DNA from: Lichenibacterium minor
GTDB lineage: Bacteria; Pseudomonadota; Alphaproteobacteria; Rhizobiales; Beijerinckiaceae
DNA length: 64,000 nt
NCBI RefSeq assembly: GCF_004137685.1
Contig: NZ_QYBB01000016.1
Location: 1-64,000, forward strand
Reading direction: 5' to 3'
Position numbers and translations under genes: made by a program. Below, in pieces: positions 7,951 through 17,074 of this stretch; positions within the stretch are counted from its first letter, which is position 1, and every line of letters starts with the position of its first letter. Under the pieces are notes generated by a model. That model did no database searches and had not been told where the DNA came from. It saw only the letters and a program-made list of their open reading frames with translations.

Positions 7951-8173
7951 GGATCGTGCGGGGCGCTGCACCGCCGATGTCGGGTCTATAGCCAGCCCGG
8001 CCCGGGACCGCAAGCGGGAAATGCCAGGGCCGGTTCATTCTCCGGGGGGCTTCGGCGGGGTGGCGGGGGTCTTGCCGCGGCGCCGTGTTCCCACGCTGCC
8101 CGTTTCGGGATAGGTTGAGCCCAGCGCCGCCCATGTCGGCCGGTCGCCTCGAACCGCGATCGTCCCGAGCCCC

Positions 8174-11100
8174 TTGCGCGACAGCCTGACCGTCCTGGCC
8201 ATCCTGCTGATCGGCGTCCTCACCGCGGCCCTGGTCGGTCCCTACCTCGTCGACTGGGATGGGCACCGCGCCCTGATCGAGCGCAAGCTGTCCGAGGCCG
8301 CCGGCATCCCGGTGTCGGTGGCCGGTCCGATCGACCTGAAGCTGATCCCCAAGCCGCTGTTCCGCTTCGGCGATGTCACGGTGGGCGACGGCGCGGGCGG
8401 GCGGCCCCGCCTCAGCGCCCGGTCGCTCGACGCCGAGCTGTCGCTCGCGGCCCTGATGCGGGGACAGGTGCAGGTCGTCGACACCACGCTGGTCGGCCCG
8501 AAGCTCGACCTCGTGCAGGCGAAGGACGGGGGCCTCGGCCTCGACCTGCCCTCGGGGACCGCCGCCGACCGCGTCGCCGTCGACCATCTCGCGCTCCGCG
8601 ACGGCACGCTCGGCCTGACCCTCGCCGACGGGCGACGCGCGACGCTGACGGGGCTCGACCTCGACGGCGAGGCCACGAGCCTGCGCGGGCCCTTCAAGGC
8701 GGCCGGCCGGATCGGCGGACTGCCGTTCCGGCTCGGCACCGGCGCGCTCGACGGCGGCCGGCTCCGGGTGAAGCTGCATCTCGGCGGCGCCGGCACCCGG
8801 CCCGACATCGACCTCGACGGCACCGCGGCGGTCCGCCCGGGCGGGCTCGGGCCCGGCTTCGACGGCACCGCGACCGTCGTCGGGCAGGTGACGCTCGACG
8901 GCACGCCCGCCACCGTGCCGTGGCGGGCCACCGGCAGGCTGTCCGTCGACCGCGACGGGGTGCAGGCCACGGCCGTCGAGGTCCGCGCCGGCGCCGACCT
9001 GCGCGCCCTCATCGCGTCCGGGGACGGCACCGCCGCCTATGGCGCCGGCCCGGCGCCGCCGCTGGCGAGCCTGCGGCTGCACGGGGCGGGGCTCGACGTG
9101 GACGGGCTCGCGGTGTCTCCCGCGGCGTCCGACGTCGCGCCCCCGAAGGGCCTGGACCTCGTTGCCCTGCTGATGCGCGGCGTCGGCGACGGTGCGGGCT
9201 TCACGGGCCTGCCCCTGCGCGTCGACCTCGACGCCGCGTTCGACACCGTCACCCTGGCCGGGCGGACCGCGCTCGGAGCGGCGGCGACGCTGGGCTTCGG
9301 CCCGGGGCCCGGCGCCGCCCTCGCCTTCACCGTGGACGGGCCTGACGGCGCGCACGTCGCGCTCGACGGGCGCGTCGAACCCGGACCGCCGCCGCCGGTC
9401 GCGGGGCCGTTCGGCGCCGTGCCGGTCCCGTCGTCCGCCGCCTTCCGGGGCCGGGCGGAGGTGCGCTCGAAGGATCTGCCGCGCACCGCCGCCTGGCTCC
9501 GCCCGGTGTCGCCGGGCGTCGCCGACTGGCTGGCCGCCGTGATCCCCGGACGGGGCCTCGCGGCGCGCGGCACGCTCGACGCGTCCGCCACGGGCGTCGC
9601 GGCGCGCGGCCTCGATCTCCGCCTCGACGGCTCGGCCGTCTCGGGCGCGGCCTCGTTCACGCCGGCGGCCGGGTCCGGGCGGGCGCGTGTCGTCGCCGAC
9701 CTGTCCGCCGACGCCCTCGTCCTCGACGGGATGCCGGACCTGTCCGCCGCCACCGCGGCGTCGCGCGACATCGACCTCGACCTGTCGCTCGCGGCCCGTG
9801 CCGTGACGGTCGGCTCGCCTTCGGCGGGAACCGTGGCGGCCGGTCCCGTCTCGCTGCGCGCCACCCGCACGGGCGACCGGGCCCGCCTGGAACGCTTCTC
9901 CCTGGAGATCGCCGGTGGCCGGCTCGACGCCACGGCGTCGCGCGACGCCGAAGGAGGGCGCGCCGCGGTCCATGTGTCGGCGCCGCAGGCGGGCCCGGTG
10001 GCCGACGCGCTCGCGCCGTTCCTCCCCGCGCCCGCCGCCGCGACCGTGCGGGCGCGGGCCGCCCTGCTGGCGCCGCTGGACGCGACGCTGACCGTGGACG
10101 CCGCAGCGGCGGCGGACGGCGAGCTGGCGCCGACGGCCTTATCGCTGGCCGGCGCCGCGACCGGCGCCCATGTCGACGCGACCCTCCGACCCTCCGGGCC
10201 CGCCGCCGGCCGCGACGTCTTCCATCGCCCCCTCACGCTGACGCTGACCGCGGATGCCCCGGACGGCGCCGACCTGTTCCGCCGCTTCGGCTTCGCGATG
10301 CCGCATCCGGCGGCCGCGCGCGCCACGGGCACCGCGCAGGGTACCCTGGCCGACGGCTTCACCGGCGATCTCGACGCCTCGCTGGGCGACACGGCTTTGT
10401 CCTACGCGGGCCGGGCGGGGAGCCTGGGAGGGGCCGGGCGTTTGTCGATCCGCTCGCCCGACCTGCGGCCCGCGATGGCGGGCTTCGGCCTGATGCCGCC
10501 CGGGGCGGCCGTCCCGGGCGAGGGCGCCGGCGAGGTCGCGTGGGACGGCACGGCGGTCCGCTGGCGGGGCTTGTCGGCCCGGGTGGCCGAGGTCGCCGTC
10601 GCGGGCGACCTGGCGGTCGACCTCGTCCCGCGCCGCGCCGTCGGTGGCGAGCCGCTCCCCGTGCTGACCGGCCGGCTCGCGGTGGACCGCCTGCCGGCGG
10701 ATGCCCTGCTCGGGCTGGCGCTCGGGCCCGCGGCCGAGGCGCCCGGCGACACGGGGTGGTCGACGCGGCCCTTCGCACCGGCCGCCGCCCTGCCGCGGGC
10801 CGAGCTGGCCTTGACGGTGGCCGACCTGCCGCTGCGGGGAACGCTGGACGCGCGGGACGTGTCGACGACGCTGCGCACCTCGCCCGGCGGCGTCGTGCTA
10901 TCCGACCTCGCCGGCGGCCTCCGGGGCGGCGCGGTCGGCGGCGGGATGGCGATCCGCCGCGACGGGCCCGGGGCGACCCTGTCCGGGCACCTGTCCTGGC
11001 ACGACGTGGCCTTCGACGAGGGTGGCTTGTCGGGGCGCTTCGGCGGGGACGAGGAGGTCGCGGCATCGGGGACCAGCCGCGCCGCGCTGGTGGCGTCCCT

Positions 11101-12103
11101 GTCCGGGACCGGCACCGTGTCGCTGTCCGGCGCGGCGCTCGCCCGCACGGATCCCGCCGCCCCGGCCCGCGTGCTCGCGGCCGTGACGGCGCGCGACGCC
11201 GCCGCGGAGCGGGGCGGTTCCGCGCTGCCGACGCCGCCCGACCCCGACGCCCTGCGCCGCGACGTCGCGGCGGCGCTCGACGCGGCACCGCTCGACCTCG
11301 GCGGCGCGGCAGCGCCGGCGACCCTGGCCGGGGGAGTGTTGCGCGTCGGGCCGGTGCGGCGGACGGGGACTTCGCCGCTTCCGGGCAATTCGGCCGCTGC
11401 AGGCTGGACCGCCGCGACGGAGGTCGCCTCCGACCTGCGCGCCCTGACGATGACGACGCGCGTCGCCCTCGGGGCGGTGCCGGCCGAGGGGGAGGTGGTG
11501 GTGACGCGCTCCGGCCCCTTCGGCGTCGACCCGCCGCGCGGGATCGACGTGGCCGGCCTGGTCGCGGCCGTTCAGGCCCGGTCGATCGCGCGGGCGCAGG
11601 ACCGCATCGACGTCATGGAGCAGGACATCCGCGAGCGCGCGGCCTTCAACCGGCAGCTCAAGGCCGCCGCGCAGCGGCGGCAGGCCGAGCGGGAGCAGGC
11701 CGAAGCGGCACGGCAGGCGGAAGCGGCCCGCGCCGCCGCAGAGGCACAGGCCGCGGCCGACCTCCGGCGGGCGGCCGCAGAAGCGCAGAAGCAGGCCCTC
11801 GAGGCGCGCCGGGCCGAGGCGGCGCGGCAGAAGGCCGAGGACGCCCGCATGCAGGCGCAGGTGGAGTCGGCGGCCCGCGACCAGGCCATCCGCGACCGGG
11901 CCGCCCGCGACGAGGCGGACAAGCAGCGCTTCATCGATCGCGCCCTCCAGGCCACCGACCCGCCGCTCGACCTCGGCGCCGAGGGCGGCCCGCTCGGTCG
12001 TCTGCGCTCCCGGCCGGGTCGGGCCCCCACCCCCAAGGGCCGCAACCCGTTCGATCCCCCGCCGCCGCCCAGCATCGTCCGGGAACGCGGCACCGACCCG
12101 TGA
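8174..12103 (+). CDS. giant AsmA-family protein
   Basis: A 1309-residue AsmA-type protein, much longer than E. coli AsmA (about 617 residues) and nearer in size to YhdP/TamB-like members. Residues 4-25 form one N-terminal membrane anchor (LTVLAILLIGVLTAALVGPYLV), then VDWDGHRALIERKLSEAAG begins the AsmA domain. A very long Ala/Gly/Asp-rich beta-repeat region follows, fitting a periplasmic beta-groove protein of the lipid-transport superfamily. A highly charged Ala/Glu/Arg coiled coil occupies about residues 1150-1260, and the C-terminus is Pro-rich. The start is a TTG at 8174; no ATG or GTG is in frame nearby. AsmA-like proteins bridge inner and outer membranes and move phospholipids; that role here is inferred from family. 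It stands alone after tRNA-Glu. Confidence 0.8.
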   Translation: MRDSLTVLAILLIGVLTAALVGPYLVDWDGHRALIERKLSEAAGIPVSVAGPIDLKLIPKPLFRFGDVTVGDGAGGRPRLSARSLDAELSLAALMRGQVQVVDTTLVGPKLDLVQAKDGGLGLDLPSGTAADRVAVDHLALRDGTLGLTLADGRRATLTGLDLDGEATSLRGPFKAAGRIGGLPFRLGTGALDGGRLRVKLHLGGAGTRPDIDLDGTAAVRPGGLGPGFDGTATVVGQVTLDGTPATVPWRATGRLSVDRDGVQATAVEVRAGADLRALIASGDGTAAYGAGPAPPLASLRLHGAGLDVDGLAVSPAASDVAPPKGLDLVALLMRGVGDGAGFTGLPLRVDLDAAFDTVTLAGRTALGAAATLGFGPGPGAALAFTVDGPDGAHVALDGRVEPGPPPPVAGPFGAVPVPSSAAFRGRAEVRSKDLPRTAAWLRPVSPGVADWLAAVIPGRGLAARGTLDASATGVAARGLDLRLDGSAVSGAASFTPAAGSGRARVVADLSADALVLDGMPDLSAATAASRDIDLDLSLAARAVTVGSPSAGTVAAGPVSLRATRTGDRARLERFSLEIAGGRLDATASRDAEGGRAAVHVSAPQAGPVADALAPFLPAPAAATVRARAALLAPLDATLTVDAAAAADGELAPTALSLAGAATGAHVDATLRPSGPAAGRDVFHRPLTLTLTADAPDGADLFRRFGFAMPHPAAARATGTAQGTLADGFTGDLDASLGDTALSYAGRAGSLGGAGRLSIRSPDLRPAMAGFGLMPPGAAVPGEGAGEVAWDGTAVRWRGLSARVAEVAVAGDLAVDLVPRRAVGGEPLPVLTGRLAVDRLPADALLGLALGPAAEAPGDTGWSTRPFAPAAALPRAELALTVADLPLRGTLDARDVSTTLRTSPGGVVLSDLAGGLRGGAVGGGMAIRRDGPGATLSGHLSWHDVAFDEGGLSGRFGGDEEVAASGTSRAALVASLSGTGTVSLSGAALARTDPAAPARVLAAVTARDAAAERGGSALPTPPDPDALRRDVAAALDAAPLDLGGAAAPATLAGGVLRVGPVRRTGTSPLPGNSAAAGWTAATEVASDLRALTMTTRVALGAVPAEGEVVVTRSGPFGVDPPRGIDVAGLVAAVQARSIARAQDRIDVMEQDIRERAAFNRQLKAAAQRRQAEREQAEAARQAEAARAAAEAQAAADLRRAAAEAQKQALEARRAEAARQKAEDARMQAQVESAARDQAIRDRAARDEADKQRFIDRALQATDPPLDLGAEGGPLGRLRSRPGRAPTPKGRNPFDPPPPPSIVRERGTDP

Positions 12104-12331
12104 CGGCCGGGCATCGCCGGCACGGTCCGGTGCTTCCGGCGACAATTGCATGCTTCCATCCCGTCGATGGCGCGGACTTAACGCGATCGTAGGGGGGAGG
12201 TGGCTTCCTGGCGGCCGCAGGAACGCACCCCAGCCCCATGATCCTTCCGTTCACCGCTGCCATCCGCCTCCTGACGCTCGGCGCCGCGCCGGGGCCTGTT
12301 CCTCCTGATCAGTTCGGCGGTCGCCGCCATC

Positions 12332-13771
12332 GTGGTGGTGTTCGCAGTCGTGCTGGCCGACTCGCGGGCCGATGCCCGGCGCGCCGCCGAGGCTGCCGAA
12401 GGCAACCTCACGACCGCGCTGGCGCGCGACCTGGACCGCAACGTCGAGCTGCTGGACCTGTCGATCCAGGCGGCGCGCGATGCCTGGTCGGACCCGCGCA
12501 TCCGGGCCCTGGACCCGGAGCTGCGCCAGCTGGTGGTCTTCGACCATTCCGCCACGGCCAGCTTCATAGACGCCATCCTGGTGGTGGACCGCACCGGCGC
12601 CGTGGTGGCCGATTCGCATTCCGCGACGCCGCCCACGCGTGAGTTCCGCGAGGCGGATTTCTTCAAGGCCCAGGCGTCCCGCGACGTCGGCCTCTACATC
12701 GGCCGGCCCATGCACGTCCCCGGCAAGCCGGATTGGCACGTCGCCTTCAGCCGCCGCATCACGGCCGACGACGGCAGCTTCGGCGGGGTGGCGGTCGGCT
12801 TCCTCAACCTCGGCTACCTCACCGAAACCTACCAGCACCTGCCGCTCGGGCCGGGCGGGGTCCTGCTGCTGCTCAATGCCGACGGCACGCTGCTGGTGCG
12901 CGAACCCGAGCTGCGCGGCGCCATCGGCCGGTCCCTCAAGGGGAACCCCGTCTTCGACCGGATGATCGGGCCCGACACCGGCGCCTTCGAGGGCGTGTCG
13001 AGCCTCGACGGGCAGTCCCGCCTCTTCGCCTTCCGCCGCGTCGGCATCCTGCCGTTGATCCAGGCCGTCGCGGCCACGACGGATGCCGTCTACGCCGGCT
13101 GGCGCATCAAGGCGACCGTGCTGGGCGCCGTGATGGCCGCGCTGTGCTCGGGCATCCTGGCGCTGCTGTTCGGCTTGAAGGGGGAACTGCAGCATCGCGT
13201 GGCGGCCGAGCGGGCGCTCGACGTGCTGGCGTCGACGGATCCGCTGACCGGGCTGGCCAACCGGAGGCGCTTCTTCGAGCGGGCCGCGGCGCGCTGCGAC
13301 GCGGCGGCCCGGGACGGCGTCCCCCTGTCGGTGCTGATGATCGACGCCGACCACTTCAAGAGCTTCAACGACCTCTATGGCCATGTCGCCGGCGACCGCG
13401 TGCTCGTCGCCCTCGCGCGCGCCATCGAGGGCGAGATGCGGGTCGGGGTCGACGTCGCGGCGCGCTACGGCGGGGAAGAGTTCATCGTGCTGCTGCCGGG
13501 GCTGGGTCGCCGCGAGGCCTTCGCGGTGGCGGAAGCCATCCGCGGCGCGGTGGCCCGCATGGCCGAGCCGCACGAGCGCGCCACGGCCGGCATCGTCACC
13601 GTCAGCACCGGCCTCGCCTCGGCCGAGGCCGGCACCCCGCCCGACCTCCGGATCCTGGTGGAAGCGGCGGATGCCGAGCTGTACCGGTCCAAGCGCGACG
13701 GCCGCAACAGGTCGAGCGGCGGGGAGCGCGTCGCCGCCCGCTACCCGCGTCCCGAGCCGCAGCCGGCCTGA
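12332..13771 (+). CDS. diguanylate cyclase with periplasmic sensor region
   Basis: A GGDEF protein. The first ~240 residues after a membrane segment form an extracytoplasmic dCache/PAS-like sensor (DRNVELLDLSIQAARDAW, VVDRTGAVVADS, DVGLYIGRP), followed by a second membrane helix (TVLGAVMAALCSGILALLFGL). The GGDEF domain runs from DPLTGLANRRRFFE to SKRDGRN with an intact active site RYGGEEF and metal-binding DADHFKSFND. The usual inhibitory RxxD site is not conserved, since Val takes the Arg position. The annotated GTG start lies inside the first membrane helix. An ATG at 12238 gives a natural N-terminus (MILPFTAAIRLLTLGAAPG) but is one base out of frame at 12291-12294. The real gene may start at 12238 with a frameshift. 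The 3' end overlaps the convergent cyclase gene by 31 bases. Confidence 0.85.
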   Translation: MVVFAVVLADSRADARRAAEAAEGNLTTALARDLDRNVELLDLSIQAARDAWSDPRIRALDPELRQLVVFDHSATASFIDAILVVDRTGAVVADSHSATPPTREFREADFFKAQASRDVGLYIGRPMHVPGKPDWHVAFSRRITADDGSFGGVAVGFLNLGYLTETYQHLPLGPGGVLLLLNADGTLLVREPELRGAIGRSLKGNPVFDRMIGPDTGAFEGVSSLDGQSRLFAFRRVGILPLIQAVAATTDAVYAGWRIKATVLGAVMAALCSGILALLFGLKGELQHRVAAERALDVLASTDPLTGLANRRRFFERAAARCDAAARDGVPLSVLMIDADHFKSFNDLYGHVAGDRVLVALARAIEGEMRVGVDVAARYGGEEFIVLLPGLGRREAFAVAEAIRGAVARMAEPHERATAGIVTVSTGLASAEAGTPPDLRILVEAADAELYRSKRDGRNRSSGGERVAARYPRPEPQPA

Positions 13772-15579
13772 GGGCCGCTGCGCCCCGGCACTGCGGCCTC
13801 CGGCGGGACGCCGAGCTCCTCGGCCGCGGCGAACAGCAGGGCGTCGACGGCCGCCACGCGGCCCCGCACCGCGATGGCGCGGACCCTCCCGGGCGGCACG
13901 TCGCGGCCGGCGCGCACCAGCACGGCCGCCGACACCACGGCCTCGACGTCGCGCTCCTTGGCCTCGCTTTCGAGACGGCTCGCCACGTTGATGCCGTCCC
14001 CCACGGCCGTCAGCCCCACGGCGTTGCCGTAGCCCATGTCGCCGACGATGGCCGGGCCGAAGTGGAGGCCCATGGCGATGCGCAGCGGTTCGCCGAGTTC
14101 GGCCGCGTAGGCGTCGTTCATCGCCCGCAGGCCGCGCGCCACGCCGGCCGCGGCGGTGAGCGCCTGCCGGCAGGCGAGATCGGGGGCGGCATCGAGGCCG
14201 AACAGCGCCAGGGCCCCGTCTCCGATGAACTTGTCGAGGTAGCCGCCCGCCGCCTCGACGGCTTCGCCGACGATCTCGAAATAGCGGTTGAGCAGGAACA
14301 CCGTGTCGAAGGGCAGCCAGTGCTCCGCGCGGCGGGTGAAGCCCCGCAGGTCGCAGAACAGCACCGCCAGCTCGCGTTCCCGGCTCGCCGAGGCGAGCCG
14401 TGGCGCGGGCAGGCCGGGGTTTCGCGGCCGCGGCGGCGCGAAGACGGGCATCACTGCGAGGTCGCCGGTCGGGCGGAGCTGGCAGGCGAGGCGGATCCCG
14501 GGCGGGGCGTTGGAGCGCAGCAGCGTGGCGCGCTCCTGGGCGCTCGGGGCTGGGAGGCCGTCCCGCCCGTCCGTCACCCGAACGCGGCAGGTGGAGCAGC
14601 GGCCCCGTCCCCCGCAGAGCGACACGTGCGGGACGCCGCCGATGCGGCTCGCCTCGAGCACGGTCGAGCCGCGGGGCGCCGACACGGTGCGGCCGTCCGG
14701 GTAGCTCACGCGGATGCGGCGGTGGCGGCCGCGCCAGACGCGCGCGCCCCGCGCCAGCAGCACGCCCGCGATCGGCGCCGCGAAGGCGAGGGTGAGCCAG
14801 TTCTTCAGCGCTTCCGGGCTCACCGCCGCGGCGCCCGCGTGCGGGCGCGGGTGCCAGGGCAGGGCGGCGAGCTCGCGCCCCGCTTCCGCGAAGCCGAGCA
14901 GCGCCAGCACGGGCACCAGCAGCGCCGCGGCCGACAGGGCGCCGGTCCAGCGGGCGAACCACGGCCGGGCGCGCAGGGCGAACCAGAAGCCGAGGCAGCC
15001 GTGCGCCCAGGCGACCACGAGGGCCAGCGCCTGCCGGGCACCCCCCCCCGGGCTGACGATCCAGAAGGTGCGGACCTGGTCGGCGTAGGTCGAGGGCACG
15101 CCGGTCAGCGCCGGCACGATCCTGGCGCCGACGACGTGGGACAGGATGAGAAAGGGCAGCAGGAGTCCCAGGCCGAGCTGCGACGCTTCGCGAAGAGTCA
15201 TGCGCAGCGTGCGCCGGAGGTACAGCGCCCTCAGCGACAGGCCGAAATGGACGAGGAGGGCCGCCACCAGCAGCGCGGAGCCGGGTGGGGCGTGCCAGAA
15301 CCCGCCGAGCCACGGCCCGGCCGCCTCCATGGCGCGCACCGATACGAGGCCCAGCGCCACGTTGATGAAATGGTCCAGGAGGTAGAGGCCCAGCACCCCG
15401 CCGGACCAGATCCGCAGGCTGCGCGACCGCAGCGCGTCGGGCCAAGCGGGCAGGGCGATGGGCGTGGACTCCGGCGGGAAGCGGCCGGCGGTGCGCCGGA
15501 TGTCGATGGGGACCACGGTAACACATTCGTCCCGCCCTGCCGAAGGCGCGCCCGGGTCGGCACCCGGGCCTGCGCCCAC
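13741..15579 (-). CDS. six-TM membrane / 2Fe-2S ferredoxin / class III adenylate cyclase fusion
   Basis: A 612-residue three-part protein. Residues ~50-280 hold about six membrane helices with well-placed His residues (LLDHFINVALGL, LLVHFGLSLRALYLRR, FLILSHVVGARI, WAHGCLGFWF), resembling diheme cytochrome b anchors of fumarate reductase/succinate dehydrogenase. Next comes a plant-type 2Fe-2S domain with LCGGRGRCSTCRV and a fourth Cys in ACQLRP. The C-terminal third is a class III nucleotide cyclase: LFCDLRGFT and FIGDGALALFG give the metal Asp residues, LDKFIGDG the purine Lys, and INVASRLE the transition-state Asn and Arg. The family of heme-anchored rhizobial cyclases (6TM-HAC) suggests quinone or redox sensing that controls cAMP synthesis. 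The start codon is uncertain; several are possible within the first 30 residues. Confidence 0.85.
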   Translation of the reverse strand: MGAGPGADPGAPSAGRDECVTVVPIDIRRTAGRFPPESTPIALPAWPDALRSRSLRIWSGGVLGLYLLDHFINVALGLVSVRAMEAAGPWLGGFWHAPPGSALLVAALLVHFGLSLRALYLRRTLRMTLREASQLGLGLLLPFLILSHVVGARIVPALTGVPSTYADQVRTFWIVSPGGGARQALALVVAWAHGCLGFWFALRARPWFARWTGALSAAALLVPVLALLGFAEAGRELAALPWHPRPHAGAAAVSPEALKNWLTLAFAAPIAGVLLARGARVWRGRHRRIRVSYPDGRTVSAPRGSTVLEASRIGGVPHVSLCGGRGRCSTCRVRVTDGRDGLPAPSAQERATLLRSNAPPGIRLACQLRPTGDLAVMPVFAPPRPRNPGLPAPRLASASRERELAVLFCDLRGFTRRAEHWLPFDTVFLLNRYFEIVGEAVEAAGGYLDKFIGDGALALFGLDAAPDLACRQALTAAAGVARGLRAMNDAYAAELGEPLRIAMGLHFGPAIVGDMGYGNAVGLTAVGDGINVASRLESEAKERDVEAVVSAAVLVRAGRDVPPGRVRAIAVRGRVAAVDALLFAAAEELGVPPEAAVPGRSGPQAGCGSGRG

Positions 15580-15625
15580 GGGCCGCGCGGGCAGGCAGGC
15601 TCCGGCCGGCTTGTCCGCGCCGCGG

Positions 15626-16711
15626 TCAGCGCCGGACCGGCGTTGCCCCGATCGGCAGCTTGTACACCACCGTCGGCAGCTTCACGGCGTCGACGCCGTG
15701 GTTCTGCGCCGGCGTGCGGTTCAACTGGGCGGCGGGCATGAGCAGGTTGCCGGCGTCGTCGATCCACATGGCGTCGACCCAATCGAGCTCCGGGCTCGCC
15801 ACCAGCGTCGAGATCGCCCCGTCCGGCGCGATCTTCAGGATGCGGAGGTGCTCGGTGTCGCTCGAATAGATGGTCCCGGCGGCGTCGATCGCCGTGCCGC
15901 CGGTCGAGGGCGTGTCGGCGAAGAAGGCGACGTGCTGGCGCCGCTCGGCGTCGGCGGTGTCGGGATCGTCGAGGAAGCGGGTCTCGATGCGGTACATCGG
16001 ACCCGAACAGGGCTGGAAATACAGGGTCTTGCCGTCGGGCGAGACTTCCAGCTGGTCGGCGTGGATGACCACCGGCTTGCCCTGCGGGTCCACCAGCGGC
16101 TTGCCGTCGGCCATCAGGGTCCGCTCGGCCGTCACCGACCTGTCGCCGTCGAGCGCGCGCCACATCCGGTTCGTCTTGAGGTCGACCACGATCAGGCCCG
16201 GCTGGCCCGCGTCGGTCAGGTAGGCGCGATCGCCGTTGAAGCAGATGTCGTCGACGAAGCTTTTCCGGCCCGTCACGGCGTCGAGGGGAATGGTCCGGCT
16301 GACCTTGCCGGTGGACAGGTCCACCACCACCACCTTGGCGCCGCCGGGCAGCACGTCCTGGCCCGGGCCGGGCGCGCCCTTGTCGACGATCCAGAGCTGG
16401 CCGTCGGGGCCGATGCGCAGCGCGTTCACCCCCACGAAGGCGTGGGCTGCGTCGCCCCGCGCCGGGAAGTCGTTCCAAAGCGCGTCCGGGAAGGGCTTCG
16501 GTCCTCCGTCGACCCATTCGCCCACCTCGATGCCCTCGCCGGGCGTCTGCCGCTGGAACGGCAGAAAGGTGCGGCCGTCTTTCGTCGTCGCGATGCCGTT
16601 GAAGATCAGCCGCGATTGCAGCACGGGGGCGAGCCTGCCGGGATCGTCCGCGGCCCGGGCGACGGGCGACAGGGCGAGGAGGAGGGCCGTGGCGGCGAGC
16701 AGGGAACGCAT
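15626..16711 (-). CDS. secreted SMP-30/major-royal-jelly-like beta-propeller protein
   Basis: A 361-residue protein starting at an ATG at 16711, chosen because it opens a classical signal peptide (MRSLLAATALLLALSPVARA, cut before ADDPGRL). The body has the repeat pattern of a six-bladed propeller: ALRIGPDGQLWIVDKGAPG, VDDICFNGDRAYLTDAGQPGLIVVDL, DQLEVSPDGKTLYFQP and GGTAIDAAGTIYSSDTE. These phrases are typical of the Yellow/major-royal-jelly and SMP-30 gluconolactonase group. It probably binds or hydrolyses a small ligand in the periplasm; no substrate is indicated. It is transcribed away from the small membrane protein gene 138 bases upstream on the same strand. Confidence 0.75.
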   Translation of the reverse strand: MRSLLAATALLLALSPVARAADDPGRLAPVLQSRLIFNGIATTKDGRTFLPFQRQTPGEGIEVGEWVDGGPKPFPDALWNDFPARGDAAHAFVGVNALRIGPDGQLWIVDKGAPGPGQDVLPGGAKVVVVDLSTGKVSRTIPLDAVTGRKSFVDDICFNGDRAYLTDAGQPGLIVVDLKTNRMWRALDGDRSVTAERTLMADGKPLVDPQGKPVVIHADQLEVSPDGKTLYFQPCSGPMYRIETRFLDDPDTADAERRQHVAFFADTPSTGGTAIDAAGTIYSSDTEHLRILKIAPDGAISTLVASPELDWVDAMWIDDAGNLLMPAAQLNRTPAQNHGVDAVKLPTVVYKLPIGATPVRR

Positions 16712-16848
16712 GCGGAAGCTTTCGGACCGAGTGTGGCGGCCCAACGCTTCGTCGCCTTCGAAGGTGCCGGAGAAAGCGCGCGGGGAGGGCGTCCCCGCGG
16801 CAGGGGATCGATCCGGCCGGCCCCCTGGGCCCTGGCCGGATCCCGGCG

Positions 16849-16974
16849 TCAGCCCCGGTTCCGATCCAGGCCCTTGGGGGTCTTGAACAGCTCCCAGAGC
16901 GCGAAGAGCATGGGGATCACCACGATGGCGAAGAAGATCCAGTCGAACGTCATGGAACCGTCACCCTTGTTCAT
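16849..16974 (-). CDS. 41-aa single-pass membrane protein
   Basis: A short ORF with a strong ribosome binding site (GGGAG, seven bases before the ATG at 16974). The product starts MNKGDGSMTFDW, then has one hydrophobic helix (IFFAIVVIPMLFALWELF), and ends in the basic tail KTPKGLDRNRG. The layout is that of small regulatory or assembly subunits of membrane complexes. I do not recognise a family. It is placed 137 bases upstream of the SMP-30-like gene on the same strand and may share its transcript. Confidence 0.6.
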   Translation of the reverse strand: MNKGDGSMTFDWIFFAIVVIPMLFALWELFKTPKGLDRNRG

Positions 16975-17074
16975 CGCCGATCTCCCTGTCCCTGACTCAT
17001 GACCGTTCAACGATCGACACCGGCGGTTGGGTTCAATCAGCGGTCAAGATCGTCGTGGGTCGGCGGGTGCGCCG

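Noticed and set aside
7775-9973. 732-codon open frame on the minus strand opposite the AsmA gene
   Set aside because: It is a shadow of the GC-rich AsmA gene; the translation is Arg/Gly/Ala low-complexity and crosses the tRNA and IS remnant.
11620-11960. TolA-like protein hidden in the AsmA C-terminus
   Set aside because: The Ala/Glu/Arg coiled coil is continuous with the AsmA frame and no separate start or TolA domain is visible.
12251-15526. 1091-codon minus-strand frame across two cyclase genes
   Set aside because: It overlaps two genes with clear domains in other frames and shows only Arg/Pro-rich composition.
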